Positions 7,546 through 16,196 of a DNA stretch of 64,000 bases are shown piece after piece. A program made the position numbers and the translations under genes. Source of the stretch: Amycolatopsis benzoatilytica AK 16/65 (GTDB lineage: Bacteria > Actinomycetota > Actinomycetes > Mycobacteriales > Pseudonocardiaceae); NCBI RefSeq assembly GCF_000383915.1, contig NZ_KB912942.1, positions 2,144,561 to 2,208,560 on the forward strand, in the 5' to 3' direction. Each line of letters starts with the position of its first letter. The stretch's first letter is position 1. The notes beneath the pieces were generated by a model. It was not told where the DNA came from, did no database searches, and saw nothing but the letters and a program-made list of their open reading frames with translations.

Positions 7546-10104
7546 ATGCTGCACCTCCAGTCACGTATTGTAGCTGATCCACTTGCGGAGCGTGAAGTCG
7601 AAGTCGTCACGCTGGAGCGAGCGGTTGCCGACCTCGTCGAACGCGTCAATGCAGGATCTGCTCATGTGAGCGTTTATGGCCCGCCTGGGGTTGGGCGCAG
7701 CGCGTTGCTGCAGCACGTCCTCCGGTCTGCGCGCGCTGCCGGTATCGCCACCGCCTTCTCCCGCTGCTCCCCGCTCGATGCCGACATCCCGTACGCCGCG
7801 GTGTTGCAGCTGAGCGCCGTGCTGCACGAGCCAGCAGGGTTCGCCGATCTGGCTGCGGCTTCCTGCGCTGCGGACGGCGATGCCGCGATGGGCCTGATGT
7901 CGGAAGCATTTGCGGAACTGGCCGCGGCTGCGCCGCTGGTCTTGGTCGTGGACGACGTTCAGTGGGCGGATGCCTGGTCACTCCGCTGGTTCGACGTGCT
8001 GTCCCACTCGGCACAGAAGCATCCGCTGCTCCTGGCGACGGCCACGTATGGACGGCTCACCCGGCACTCTGACAACGTTCCCGCTTTCGACGACGCTCGG
8101 CCGGTACCGCTCCGCGAGTTCCGTCTCGCACCGCTAGGCCCCGCAGGGACTACCCGGATGCTCCGTGATGCCTTCGGCGCGGGTGCCGATGAGGATTTCA
8201 TCGCGGCTGCGGCGGGCATCACGCGCGGGTATCCCGCAGTCGTGCGCGAGGTGGCAGACCGGTTCGCGGAGACCGGGCTGCGGGCGGTGCGCGAGGGGAT
8301 TCCGGACTTGAGCGGCGTCGGCAGGGCGGCGTGGTCGGAACGGGCTGCCCGGGTCATGTCCGGGCTGTCCGCGGGGGCGCTCGAGCTTCTGCGGGTGCTC
8401 GCGGTGGGTGGGGACGGGTCCGATTTCCGGATGGCCTGCGCGCTCGTCGGTTCGGGCACCGATCTGCAGGCAGCGCTGGAGCAGCTGGTCGTGGCGGGGC
8501 TGGCCACCGAACTTCCCGCGCCGCGTGTGGCGAGTCCGTACCTGGCGATCGACGTGCTCGAAGCGATGCCGGTCGCCGAACGGGAGGAGCTGTACCTCCG
8601 GGCTGCCGTATTCGAGCATCGGGCCGGTGCCGCGTCCGGCAGAGTGGCGGATCTGCTGTGCGCCACCAGGCCCGTAGGGCAGCCCTGGGCGGGTACGGTG
8701 TTGGCCGAAGCCGCCGCCGAGCGGGCGCGGCAGGGTCGCTTGACGGAGGCGGCCGAGGCATTGCGGCGGGCGCTGGCCGAACCGATGAGCCCAGCCGACC
8801 GGGAAGCGGCGTTGACCCGGCTCGCGGGGATCGAGGTCACGTATGCACCGGAGGCCAGCGACGGACGGCTCCGGCAGATCCTGCACGAGTCGCCGTGCTC
8901 GCCAGCTGCGGTCGTAGCCGCCGATCTGCTGCTCAGCCGCGGCGACGCCGGCACCACCCGTGAAGTGGCGCTGACCTCGGCCGGTCGCGAGCGGGGACCG
9001 GAAGAAGTTCGGCAGACATTGACCGCGCTCGGCCGGTTCGCGCACGAGGAGGCTCCAGCCGAACCAGACGCTCCGTTCGCGTTGGCGGACCTGCCGGCAG
9101 GACCGCCCCGCAACCCCGCGCAGGCTGGCGTGCTGGCCTGGCAGCTGGCGGTCCGGGCAACCGACCGGGAGCGGGTCCGGCTACTGGCAGCAGATGCGCT
9201 CGCCGCGCGCCACGACACTCCGTTGATCCCGCGGTTGGCGGCCTGCCGCGCCTTGCTGTGCTGCGATGACCTCGATCAGGCTGTCGTCGGGCTGGATGCA
9301 GTGCTCGTCGCTGCCCGGCGGCGTGATGCGCGAGCCGCGGCCGCCCAAGCCTTGCTGTACCGCGCGGTCGCCGCGGTCAGGGGCGGCCGTCCCGAGGACG
9401 CAGTGCGCGACCTGGCCGCTGCCACGAGGGAACTTCCGCTGCAGTCCTGGCACCCGGAGCTGGTGCCGCGGCTGGTGGCCGGCAGGCTCGGAGCCGAGGT
9501 CGCGCTTGGCAGGCTCGATCTCGCCAGAGCGATCGCGGCCGAGCCGCTGCCGCCGGGCGCGGACGCCGGCGTCGGCTGGGCCTTTCTGCTGTCGGCGCGC
9601 GGGGCGGTCCGGCTGGCCGGTGGCGATCCGGCAGGCGCGCTCGGGCCGCTGCGCGAGTGCGGCCGGATCCTGCGCTCGCGACACTGGCACAACCCGATGC
9701 TCTCGCCGTGGCGCACCCTGGCCGGCATTTCGCTCCACCTGCTCGGCGACTCGCCTGCGGCGCAGGCGCTGTTCGCCGAGGAATCGGCGCTCGCACAGCG
9801 GTGGGGCACCGGCTTTGCCGTGCAGACGCACCGCGACCGGATCATGGCCCGCGCCGGCCACGACGACGTCGACCGTGCGGCCGGTCCCGGATTCCCGTGC
9901 GAGGCCCTGCGCTCGTCGGCGAGCCTGTCCCCGGCCGAGCGCGAGGTCGCGGAACTGGCTGCCCGCGGGACGGGCAACCGGGAGATCGCGGCCGAGCTCT
10001 CGATCGCGGTGCGCACGGTGGAGTTACGGCTCACCAAGGTCTACCGCAAGCTCGGCCTCGGCGGACGCGCGGAACTGGTCGACGCGTGGATGGCGGAGGC
10101 GTGA
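7546..10104 (+). CDS. LAL-family transcriptional regulator 2, with altered Walker A
   Basis: An 852-residue LAL/LuxR regulator, second of three in tandem. The ATG at 7546 is preferred over an in-frame TTG at 7510 because GGGAGG lies five bases before it. The nucleotide-binding loop reads GPPGVGRS (about 45-52): the invariant Lys of GxxxxGKS/T is Arg. Walker B looks normal (LVLVVDDVQWAD). The C-terminus is a clear LuxR helix-turn-helix (LSPAEREVAELAARGTGNRE, then TVELRLTKVYRKLGLGGR). The next LAL gene starts three bases after its stop, so the two are surely co-transcribed and probably translationally coupled. Whether it still hydrolyses ATP is open; it may be a nucleotide sensor or an ATP-independent activator. 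Confidence 0.92.
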   Translation: MLHLQSRIVADPLAEREVEVVTLERAVADLVERVNAGSAHVSVYGPPGVGRSALLQHVLRSARAAGIATAFSRCSPLDADIPYAAVLQLSAVLHEPAGFADLAAASCAADGDAAMGLMSEAFAELAAAAPLVLVVDDVQWADAWSLRWFDVLSHSAQKHPLLLATATYGRLTRHSDNVPAFDDARPVPLREFRLAPLGPAGTTRMLRDAFGAGADEDFIAAAAGITRGYPAVVREVADRFAETGLRAVREGIPDLSGVGRAAWSERAARVMSGLSAGALELLRVLAVGGDGSDFRMACALVGSGTDLQAALEQLVVAGLATELPAPRVASPYLAIDVLEAMPVAEREELYLRAAVFEHRAGAASGRVADLLCATRPVGQPWAGTVLAEAAAERARQGRLTEAAEALRRALAEPMSPADREAALTRLAGIEVTYAPEASDGRLRQILHESPCSPAAVVAADLLLSRGDAGTTREVALTSAGRERGPEEVRQTLTALGRFAHEEAPAEPDAPFALADLPAGPPRNPAQAGVLAWQLAVRATDRERVRLLAADALAARHDTPLIPRLAACRALLCCDDLDQAVVGLDAVLVAARRRDARAAAAQALLYRAVAAVRGGRPEDAVRDLAAATRELPLQSWHPELVPRLVAGRLGAEVALGRLDLARAIAAEPLPPGADAGVGWAFLLSARGAVRLAGGDPAGALGPLRECGRILRSRHWHNPMLSPWRTLAGISLHLLGDSPAAQALFAEESALAQRWGTGFAVQTHRDRIMARAGHDDVDRAAGPGFPCEALRSSASLSPAEREVAELAARGTGNREIAAELSIAVRTVELRLTKVYRKLGLGGRAELVDAWMAEA

Positions 10105-10107
10105 CCC

Positions 10108-12900
10108 GTGCTGCTGGAACGCGAATCCGCACTGGCGCAGCTGGACTGCGCCGTTCGCGGAGTTGACGCGGGCGCCGGTGCCGTGGTGGTGATCGGCGGG
10201 GCTGCCGGGACCGGGAAGACGGCGTTGCTGCGGCAGCTGGCCACGATCGCCGACCGCCTCGGCGCTCGCGTGCTGCACGCAAGAGGGGCCGGGCCGGAAG
10301 CGGACTTCCCGCTCGGTGTCGTGCGGCAGCTCGCTCTTCCCTCGCTGAGCGCACCGGATGAACCGGAGATACCGCTCGTTGCGCGGAAGTTGCTGCGGTG
10401 CCTGGGCGGCGGGTTCGCGGACGAGGCGGCGGAGCACGACACGCAGCCGGCGATGGTGCTGCACGGCCTGCACGCGCTGATCGCCGCGTTTGCCCGGCAG
10501 CGGACGGTCTTGGTGCTGGTCGACGACCTGCAGTGGGCCGATGAGCCTTCGCTCCGCGCGCTGGTGTTCCTCGCGGCGCGGTTGTCCGGGATGCGGCTGC
10601 TCGTCGGCGTGGTGCTCCCGGATGGTGCCGGCCGGGATTGTCCGTTGATCCGGGAGATCGCCGCGAGTGCAGGCCACCGCGTTCGCGCGGTGGCGCTTTC
10701 GCCGGCGGCCACCGGGGAGCTGGTCGGCCGCCGGTTCGGCCCCGCCCTCGAACCCGAGTTCGTCCGGGCCTGTCACGAAATCACGGACGGCTGTCCGAAG
10801 GAACTCGGCAGTCTGCTCGACTCTGCGTTCAGCCACCGGCTGTCCGGCCGGGCGGAGGAAGCTGAGCAGGTTCGCGCGCTCGGCGGAGCGGTCCGGGCGG
10901 AACGGCTGCGGTCCGTGCTGGGGCGCGATCCGGCCGCCGCAGCGCTGGCGAAAGCCGTGGTCGTCTTGGGAGTCCGGGCCGAGCATCGGCTACCGGCGAT
11001 GCTGTCCGGACTCGATGCGAGGCAGTACGCAGCAGCCAGGGAAGTCCTCGAAGGGAGGTGGCTGACGGCGGCCGGGGAGGTGCTTGCCGTCCGCGACCCC
11101 GCCATCGCCCGGGTGATCGAGGGAGCGATGAGCGCACGAGAGAGCGCTTCGCTGCACCGGGCCGCGGCTGCACTCCTGGCCGAGAACGGGTATCCGGTCG
11201 AGGAGGTGATCGGGCATGTGCTGCGCGTCGACAGCACAGGCGGACGCGGCGAGGCCGGGTGTCTGCGCGCGGCGGCCACCGACGCGCGGCGGAGGGGAGA
11301 GCCGGACACCGCTGCCCGGTACTTGCGCTGGGTCTTGCGGGATCAGCCGACGGAAGACGCGGACCGCGCGTGGTTGCTTGCAGAGCTGGCTGACGCGGAG
11401 TTCGATGCCGGTTCGGCCGTCGCGGTTCGGCACTTGGCACAGGCAGCGTCCCTGCTGGAAGCGGCGCGCGACCGGGCGGCGGTGATCGCGCGGAGCCCGC
11501 TGTCGATCGCGGCGGCCGGACCGCTGATCGCCGAGCTGGTGCGGGACGTGTCGGAGGACCTCGGCCCGGCCGAGGAACTGCACCACCGCGACCGTGAGCT
11601 GTCTCTGCGGCTCGAGGCCCGGGCGTGGTACGCGGCGTTGCCGGACCGGTCCCGGCTGGCCGGTGCAGTGGCGCGGCTGCGGAGTCTCCCGGTTACTCCC
11701 GTGCCCAGTGCCGCGGAACGCGAGCTGCGGACGGTGCTGCTGCTCGCCGGTACCTTGAGCGAGCGGCTGAGCCGGAACGAAGTCCTCGCTCCGATCGTGC
11801 AGATCCTGGACCATCAGCCTGCACACTGGCTGCAGGCGCGGGCGGTCATGCCGATCCTGCCGGCCATCCTGGTGGCAGTCGGCGAGGCCGGCCGCGCGTT
11901 GAGCTGGCTCGATGCGGCCGGCGACTACCCGCAGCTGCGCGCCGGCACGGTCCCGCGGGCCATGGTCGATGCCCAACGCGCCTTCGTGCTGCTCGCGCAG
12001 GGCCGCCTTGCCGAAGGCAAGGAGCACGCCGTCCGTGCGTGCGACGCCGTCGCGACGCAGGAATCCGACGTGCGAGTCTTGCCGGAGCACGCGCTCGGGG
12101 TAGCGGCTTTCTTGTTGCGGGACAAAGCGTTGGCTGGCCGGGTCTTCGCGGCACCCGAATCCTCTGATGACCCGTGGCAGTTCCTCATCCGTCGCTCCCT
12201 GCGGGCCATTGCCGCTGCCGTGCGAGGTGATTTCGACGCGGCGCGGGCGCATTTCACCGACTGCGGGCGGTACTTCGACCGCATCGGCTGGTGCAACCCG
12301 GCGCTGCTCCGGTGGCGGGAGCCGATTGCCCTGCTGTCGCATCGCCTCGGCCGCGTCGGGGAGGCCAAGCGGGTGGCAGAGGAAAATTACGAGCGTTCGA
12401 TCGCCTGGGGTGAGCCGGTCGGGGTCGCCCGCTCGTTGCGGATCCGGGCCGTGGTGCACGGCGGCGAGCCGGCCGTGCGCTGGCTGCGCGAATCCCTCGA
12501 GCTGATGGAGGGATCGGGCAACCCGTTCGAACAGGCGAAGACCCTGGTGAGCCTCGGCGAACGGATTCGGGAAACCGACGTGGCCGAGGCGGATCGCCTG
12601 TTGCGGCTGGGACAGAAATTGGCCGAGCAGAGCGGAGCGAGCTGGCTGAGCGCTCGCGCCGGCCGGCACGCCGTGCGCAGTGCGGTCGCAACCGAGACGC
12701 CGCGGCGGACCGGGCTTACTCGCGGCGAGGCCACTGTGGCCGAGCTGGCGGCGCACGGGCACACCAATACGGAGATCGCCGAAACACTCGGGATCTGTCG
12801 GCGCGCGGTCGAGAAGCAGCTGACCGGTGTTTACCGCAAATTGCGCATCGGCGGCCGGGCCGGTCTGGCCGACGCACTGGGACAGGCCAGGGCCGGCTGA
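10108..12900 (+). CDS. LAL-family transcriptional regulator 3
   Basis: A 930-residue LAL/LuxR regulator starting at GTG only three bases after the previous stop. The ATPase begins almost at the N-terminus with Walker A GGAAGTGKT (30-38) and Walker B VLVLVDDLQWADEPS. The C-terminal LuxR domain reads LTRGEATVAELAAHGHTNTE, then AVEKQLTGVYRKLRIGGR. Of the three regulators, this one and the first keep the canonical Walker A Lys. It is followed directly by a hairpin with a GAAA loop, so it appears to end the regulator operon. Role by family: pathway-specific activator of the polyene genes. Confidence 0.92.
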   Translation: MLLERESALAQLDCAVRGVDAGAGAVVVIGGAAGTGKTALLRQLATIADRLGARVLHARGAGPEADFPLGVVRQLALPSLSAPDEPEIPLVARKLLRCLGGGFADEAAEHDTQPAMVLHGLHALIAAFARQRTVLVLVDDLQWADEPSLRALVFLAARLSGMRLLVGVVLPDGAGRDCPLIREIAASAGHRVRAVALSPAATGELVGRRFGPALEPEFVRACHEITDGCPKELGSLLDSAFSHRLSGRAEEAEQVRALGGAVRAERLRSVLGRDPAAAALAKAVVVLGVRAEHRLPAMLSGLDARQYAAAREVLEGRWLTAAGEVLAVRDPAIARVIEGAMSARESASLHRAAAALLAENGYPVEEVIGHVLRVDSTGGRGEAGCLRAAATDARRRGEPDTAARYLRWVLRDQPTEDADRAWLLAELADAEFDAGSAVAVRHLAQAASLLEAARDRAAVIARSPLSIAAAGPLIAELVRDVSEDLGPAEELHHRDRELSLRLEARAWYAALPDRSRLAGAVARLRSLPVTPVPSAAERELRTVLLLAGTLSERLSRNEVLAPIVQILDHQPAHWLQARAVMPILPAILVAVGEAGRALSWLDAAGDYPQLRAGTVPRAMVDAQRAFVLLAQGRLAEGKEHAVRACDAVATQESDVRVLPEHALGVAAFLLRDKALAGRVFAAPESSDDPWQFLIRRSLRAIAAAVRGDFDAARAHFTDCGRYFDRIGWCNPALLRWREPIALLSHRLGRVGEAKRVAEENYERSIAWGEPVGVARSLRIRAVVHGGEPAVRWLRESLELMEGSGNPFEQAKTLVSLGERIRETDVAEADRLLRLGQKLAEQSGASWLSARAGRHAVRSAVATETPRRTGLTRGEATVAELAAHGHTNTEIAETLGICRRAVEKQLTGVYRKLRIGGRAGLADALGQARAG

Positions 12901-12901
12901 A

Positions 12902-12929
12902 TCGGCCGGTGCCGGAAACGGCGGGCCGA
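12902..12929 (+). terminator. GC-rich hairpin after the LAL operon
   Basis: Immediately after the stop: TCGGCC, internal loop GGT, GCCG, tetraloop GAAA, CGGC, bulge G, GGCCGA. This is a ten-pair stem with a GNRA loop and no U-tract, in the form common for actinomycete terminators. Confidence 0.6.
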
Positions 12930-13396
12930 ATCCTGGTTTGGCTTGTGAAAGAAGTTTCCGGCCGTCTCGCCGGGTGGCTCCGGCGGCGGGTGGCCAGGGT
13001 TTCTTAACCATGCCTCAATGCCTCGGACCGGTATCTTGTTCCCGGTGCCGGTCCGCGATTCTTGACCATCGGATAGTGGGTGGGATACACCTTCAACGGG
13101 ATCTGAACTCTCTTCCTGCGGAAATATCGGGCAGAGTCCGGTGCGGTCAGGTCTCCGGCGAGTTGCAGCCGGTTGTCGGTAATCAGGCGGTGGGACCGCA
13201 TGCGGGCCGAACCATCCGGATACGGTACCGCAGTGTTAAGGACGAAGGGCTCAGATCTGTTGACTCGGTCGATTCTTGATCGATACGATGCGGACACGGA
13301 AAATAACGGAGCAAAGGTTCCGGTAATCGTTTGGAATAGTTCGCCGGGTATCGGGTTCAAAAATCTCTCATGAAATGAGAAGAACGGTCTGATCGC
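12930..13396. other. Intergenic region and promoter of the first PAS-LuxR gene
   Basis: No gene is supported. The last 150 bases are clearly AT-richer than the surroundings (around GAAAATAACGGAGC and GTTCAAAAATCTC), as expected of a promoter. A small perfect inverted repeat lies just before the start codon at 13366-13380. Confidence 0.5.
13366..13380. repeat. Inverted repeat in the leader of the first PAS-LuxR gene
   Basis: TCTCAT-GAA-ATGAGA, a 6-bp perfect inverted repeat 16 bases before the ATG, overlapping where a ribosome-binding site should sit. It could be an autoregulatory operator or mask translation initiation. Confidence 0.35.
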
Positions 13397-14083
13397 ATGA
13401 ATTCAACCACAGTGGTCACTCGCTATGCGGTGCCGGTTCCCCCTGTGCGCACCGAGTACGGCGACAGATACCGGTCGCTTTTCGACGAGTCCGGGATGTG
13501 CATGGCGAACCTGGACCTGGGGCTGCGGGTGACCGACGCCAATCGGTTTTTCTCGCGGCAGTTCGGCCGCAGCGGTCAGGATCTGCGTGGTCGCGGATTC
13601 TGCGAGTTCCTGCACTCGAGTGCGCACGATAAGGTACGCCGCCAGCTCAGCCTGCTGAGGGACGGCGGCCATCCACGCTTCGCCGAGCAGGTAGTCGCGA
13701 TGGGTGCCCGGCAAGCAGTGTTCGCCGGTGAGCTGACCGGCATGGCGGTGCGGGGAGAAGCCGGCCGGGTCAACGGGCTGCTGGTGGTGGTCCGGCCGGA
13801 CGAGGCCGAGGGTGCCCTGCAGCTGGCCAGTGGCAAGCAGGTGCTGCTGAGTCCCATCGACGCCCGAGTCCTCGAGGGGGTCGCGACGGGCGAGTCCACC
13901 GTGCAGCTGGCGGCGAAGCTGTTCCTGTCGCGGGGCGGGGTCGAGTACCACGTCACGACGCTGCTGCGGCAGCTCAAGGTCACCAATCGGCCGGCCCTCG
14001 TCTCGAAGAGCTATTCGCTCGGAATCCTGAGCCTCGGGCAGTGGCCACCGCGCGTCCGGCCAGAGCACATCCGGGCTTCGTGA
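13397..14083 (+). CDS. PAS-LuxR transcriptional activator 1 (PimM/NysRIV/FscRI type)
   Basis: A 228-residue regulator with an N-terminal PAS sensor domain (about 22-130; SGMCMANLDLGLRVTDANRF is the hallmark opening) and a C-terminal LuxR helix-turn-helix (about 150-215; GESTVQLAAKLFLSRGGVEY, then LKVTNRPALV). Length, domain order and the GILSLGQWPPR tail match the PimM family, whose members directly activate polyene genes by binding CTVGGGAWWTCCCBAG-like operators. Sites of that kind occur before several genes here. The Shine-Dalgarno sequence is weak. It has a close paralogue at 16812-17501. Confidence 0.93.
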   Translation: MNSTTVVTRYAVPVPPVRTEYGDRYRSLFDESGMCMANLDLGLRVTDANRFFSRQFGRSGQDLRGRGFCEFLHSSAHDKVRRQLSLLRDGGHPRFAEQVVAMGARQAVFAGELTGMAVRGEAGRVNGLLVVVRPDEAEGALQLASGKQVLLSPIDARVLEGVATGESTVQLAAKLFLSRGGVEYHVTTLLRQLKVTNRPALVSKSYSLGILSLGQWPPRVRPEHIRAS

Positions 14084-14462
14084 GCCCGCGCGCGAAGTCG
14101 GGCGCGCAGGCGTCGAGCATGGCCCGGCTGCTCGATGCGTGGACCGGCGTACGGGAGGAGCCCCCGCCGCGGCATCGGTGCAGTGCGTTTCCTTCCCCGC
14201 TCAGGCAACCGGTGGGTGTCCCGGGTGGGAATGTTCCCCTGCGGTGCAAAGGTTTTCTGCGGGTGCGAGAATCCTCTCAACCGACCATCGGGCAGTCCGC
14301 CTCCGGAGCGCCCTCGTGGGTTGTCGCAGGCAGGGTAGTCGCTGCGGACGTCAGGCGACGCCAGATCGTGGGTCTTCCGGCAACGCTTCCGCACGGCTGG
14401 ACTGCGATGCGTCCCTGGGGGAGACCGGAACCTGTGCAGAACCCGGACGCATCGAAACCTCC
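14084..14462. other. Intergenic region between convergent PAS-LuxR 1 and acyltransferase genes
   Basis: No gene is supported. The two flanking genes converge here. A palindrome GGGAATGTTCCC sits at 14227-14238, but its spacing is two bases longer than the PimM operator and its place downstream of both genes argues against promoter use. Confidence 0.5.
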
Positions 14463-15380
14463 TCAGCGCCGCGGCTTGCTCGCTGTTGCCGGTGTGACAG
14501 CGACTATCTCGCCGAGGGATTTGGTGGCGTCGAGTTTGTGGAACAACTGATCGGGTCCGGTGACGAAGACGGTGTCCACGCCCAGGCCGGCCAGGCCGGC
14601 GACCGCGGCGGGCCAGTCCACCGGATGATCGAAGCCGTCCAGGAGCATGGAGGAGACTTCGGCCGCGGTCCGCACGACCCTGCCGTCCTGGTCGGCCACG
14701 ATCGCCAGCGCCGGGTCGGCGAGCGAGTACGCGGCCAGCGCCGCGGCCGCCTTTTCCCGCAGCGGGGTGAAGCGCCTGGCATGCACCGCCGGGCGCATTG
14801 CCTGCATCACGTAGCCGCCCATCTTGCGAACCGCCGAGACCACCTCGTCGAGAATCGCCTCGCGCACCGACATCATGAGGGAATCGCCGCCGAGGATGAC
14901 CGAGACTTCCGCCCATTCCCCACGCTGATCGAGTTCGGCGAGCAGCTCCCGGAACGGGTCGGGCGGCACCCGCACGAAGCACTGGGTCACGAAGCCTTCG
15001 GGCTCTGCCGCGAAGTATTCGGCCTCGCAGCGGGCCCAGTCCGCGGTCAGCCGGGCCGCGTCACTGAACCCGAGTGCGCCTGAGTACACCGCCGCGGCGC
15101 GTTGCCCGAGACTGGGGCCGACACACACGTCGGCCGTCATCGCGTGCTCGGCCTCGGCCCGATCGGCCAACGCGAGCGAGGTCACCAGGAAGGCCACCTG
15201 GGAAAATGGCCCGTAAGTTCCGGACTCGGCCCGAAAGCCGGGTATCAGCGGTTCGCCCAGCGCGTCGTCGGCGGCCCGCACCCAGCGGCGGACGTAGCGA
15301 TCGAGCACGAGAAACCGCCCGAGATCGCCGAAAGTCGCGGGAGCCATGCCTGGGAAGAGCGCTGCGGTCGTGCCGCTCAT
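14463..15380 (-). CDS. Discrete acyltransferase (ACP S-malonyltransferase-like)
   Basis: A 305-residue stand-alone acyltransferase of the FabD/PKS-AT fold. It opens with LFPGMAP (usual FPGQG). The nucleophile elbow is GPSLG with Ser90, where the usual His before the Ser is Pro. A candidate catalytic His is at 200 in AVHARRFTP. The C-terminal stretch TGPDQLFHKLDATKSLGEIV is of the family type. AGGCGGA lies six bases before the ATG. Known discrete acyltransferases in macrolactam and marginolactone pathways (for example VinK) load an unusual starter from a carrier protein onto the PKS; together with the C-A-PCP protein this one may do similarly, which is inference. Alternatives: malonyl supply or editing. 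A decayed second copy of its C-terminus lies beside the NRPS at 980-1057. Confidence 0.85.
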   Translation of the reverse strand: MSGTTAALFPGMAPATFGDLGRFLVLDRYVRRWVRAADDALGEPLIPGFRAESGTYGPFSQVAFLVTSLALADRAEAEHAMTADVCVGPSLGQRAAAVYSGALGFSDAARLTADWARCEAEYFAAEPEGFVTQCFVRVPPDPFRELLAELDQRGEWAEVSVILGGDSLMMSVREAILDEVVSAVRKMGGYVMQAMRPAVHARRFTPLREKAAAALAAYSLADPALAIVADQDGRVVRTAAEVSSMLLDGFDHPVDWPAAVAGLAGLGVDTVFVTGPDQLFHKLDATKSLGEIVAVTPATASKPRR

Positions 15381-15411
15381 GCGATGTCCGCCTGTCCTAG
15401 CGAAGACCTTC

Positions 15412-15450
15412 CGTCAACGTTTCCCCGCCGGCAGCGGGGAAACGTTGACG
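15412..15450. repeat. 17-bp perfect inverted repeat upstream of the acyltransferase
   Basis: Left arm CGTCAACGTTTCCCCGC, spacer CGGCA, right arm GCGGGGAAACGTTGACG, with no mismatch. It sits 32 bases before the acyltransferase ATG (reverse strand), so it is either a dyad operator over the promoter or a very stable 5'-leader hairpin. Each arm contains GGGGAAAC, a word shared with the putative PAS-LuxR sites at 21860 and 21900. Confidence 0.85.
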
Positions 15451-15681
15451 TACGTCGTCAGTATGGGAAGAGCGACCGCACCGGACGCGGAGGAGCATCC
15501 CCGCCGCATACGTCGTGGCTGCAGATCCACGGCGAATTCGACCGGCCATGCGGCTCGGATCGGCGGTGCCCAAACCGCGCACGAACCGGAAATCCCCGCC
15601 ACCGCGAGCCTGCTTTCCTTGCCGTGGGTGTTCTCGTTCACCCGGTCGAGTCGCTCTGAGGCACACCCTCTCCTGCGAACA

Positions 15682-15697
15682 ACCAGAAAAACCCTAG
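15682..15697 (-). promoter_or_regulatory. Weak PAS-LuxR-like half operator
   Basis: On the reverse strand CTAGGGTTTTTCTGGT keeps the left half CTAGGG of the PimM consensus but only 11 of 16 positions overall. It lies about 300 bases upstream of the acyltransferase. Weak on its own. Confidence 0.25.
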
Positions 15698-16082
15698 AAC
15701 TCAGCTGGATTCGCCGTGCCGGAGCAAGCCGGGGAAACGGCAGCCGGACAAGGCATGTCACCAGTAAGTACTGAGGAAGTGGAGCAGGGAGCACGGCATC
15801 GAGGTGAACGACCTGATGGGGAGGTCATCTGACGAGCCGCATTGGTCCCGGCCCGGAGAGGCCTTCCTGCTGCACGTCCGGACAGGTGGGTCGGATCGCG
15901 TCCAGCCAGGCTGTGGAAGAATCGGAGTTCGGACGCTGCCTCGCGGCCGCCGCGTCGCCCTCCGGCGCGCGCCGCCGGTGCCGAGCGGCAGTCCACTGAA
16001 TTGCCGCCAAAGTGCACGGATGAGCATTTCGGTTTGGGACAGGATCGCCTCAGGCGTCACTCTTCGGTTGGGTAATCACCCT

Positions 16083-16102
16083 CGTGCAGGAAAAACTGCA
16101 CG
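16083..16102. repeat. 7-bp inverted repeat with A-rich loop
   Basis: CGTGCAG-GAAAAA-CTGCACG, a perfect 7-bp stem with a six-base loop in otherwise empty DNA, thirty bases before the TAGCGT hexamer cluster. It could be an operator or a transcript end; no adjacent gene decides. Confidence 0.5.
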
Positions 16103-16131
16103 TCCTTACCTGGCTCCTGGTCCGTTCAGCC

Positions 16132-16196
16132 TAGCGTTATTGCACGGCGTCTGCCTGCGGTTGTAGCGTAGCGTGTGCTAGTGAGGGGTCTAGCGT
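16132..16196 (+). repeat. Cluster of four TAGCGT hexamers
   Basis: TAGCGT occurs at 16132, 16164, 16169 and 16191, the middle two overlapping by one base, in a locally AT-richer stretch. The density is unusual for this genome and suggests regulator-binding repeats in the promoter region of the PAS-LuxR gene at 16812, although that start is some 600 bases away. Confidence 0.4.

Noticed and set aside
14227..14238. Palindrome GGGAATGTTCCC as a PimM-like operator
   Set aside because: Spacing is two bases too long for the consensus and it lies downstream of both flanking convergent genes.
15758..16060. Reverse-strand 100-codon frame starting MTPEAILSQTEMLIRAL
   Set aside because: A plausible first twenty residues, then low-quality composition; no motif, no neighbour logic and no ribosome-binding site strong enough to support it.
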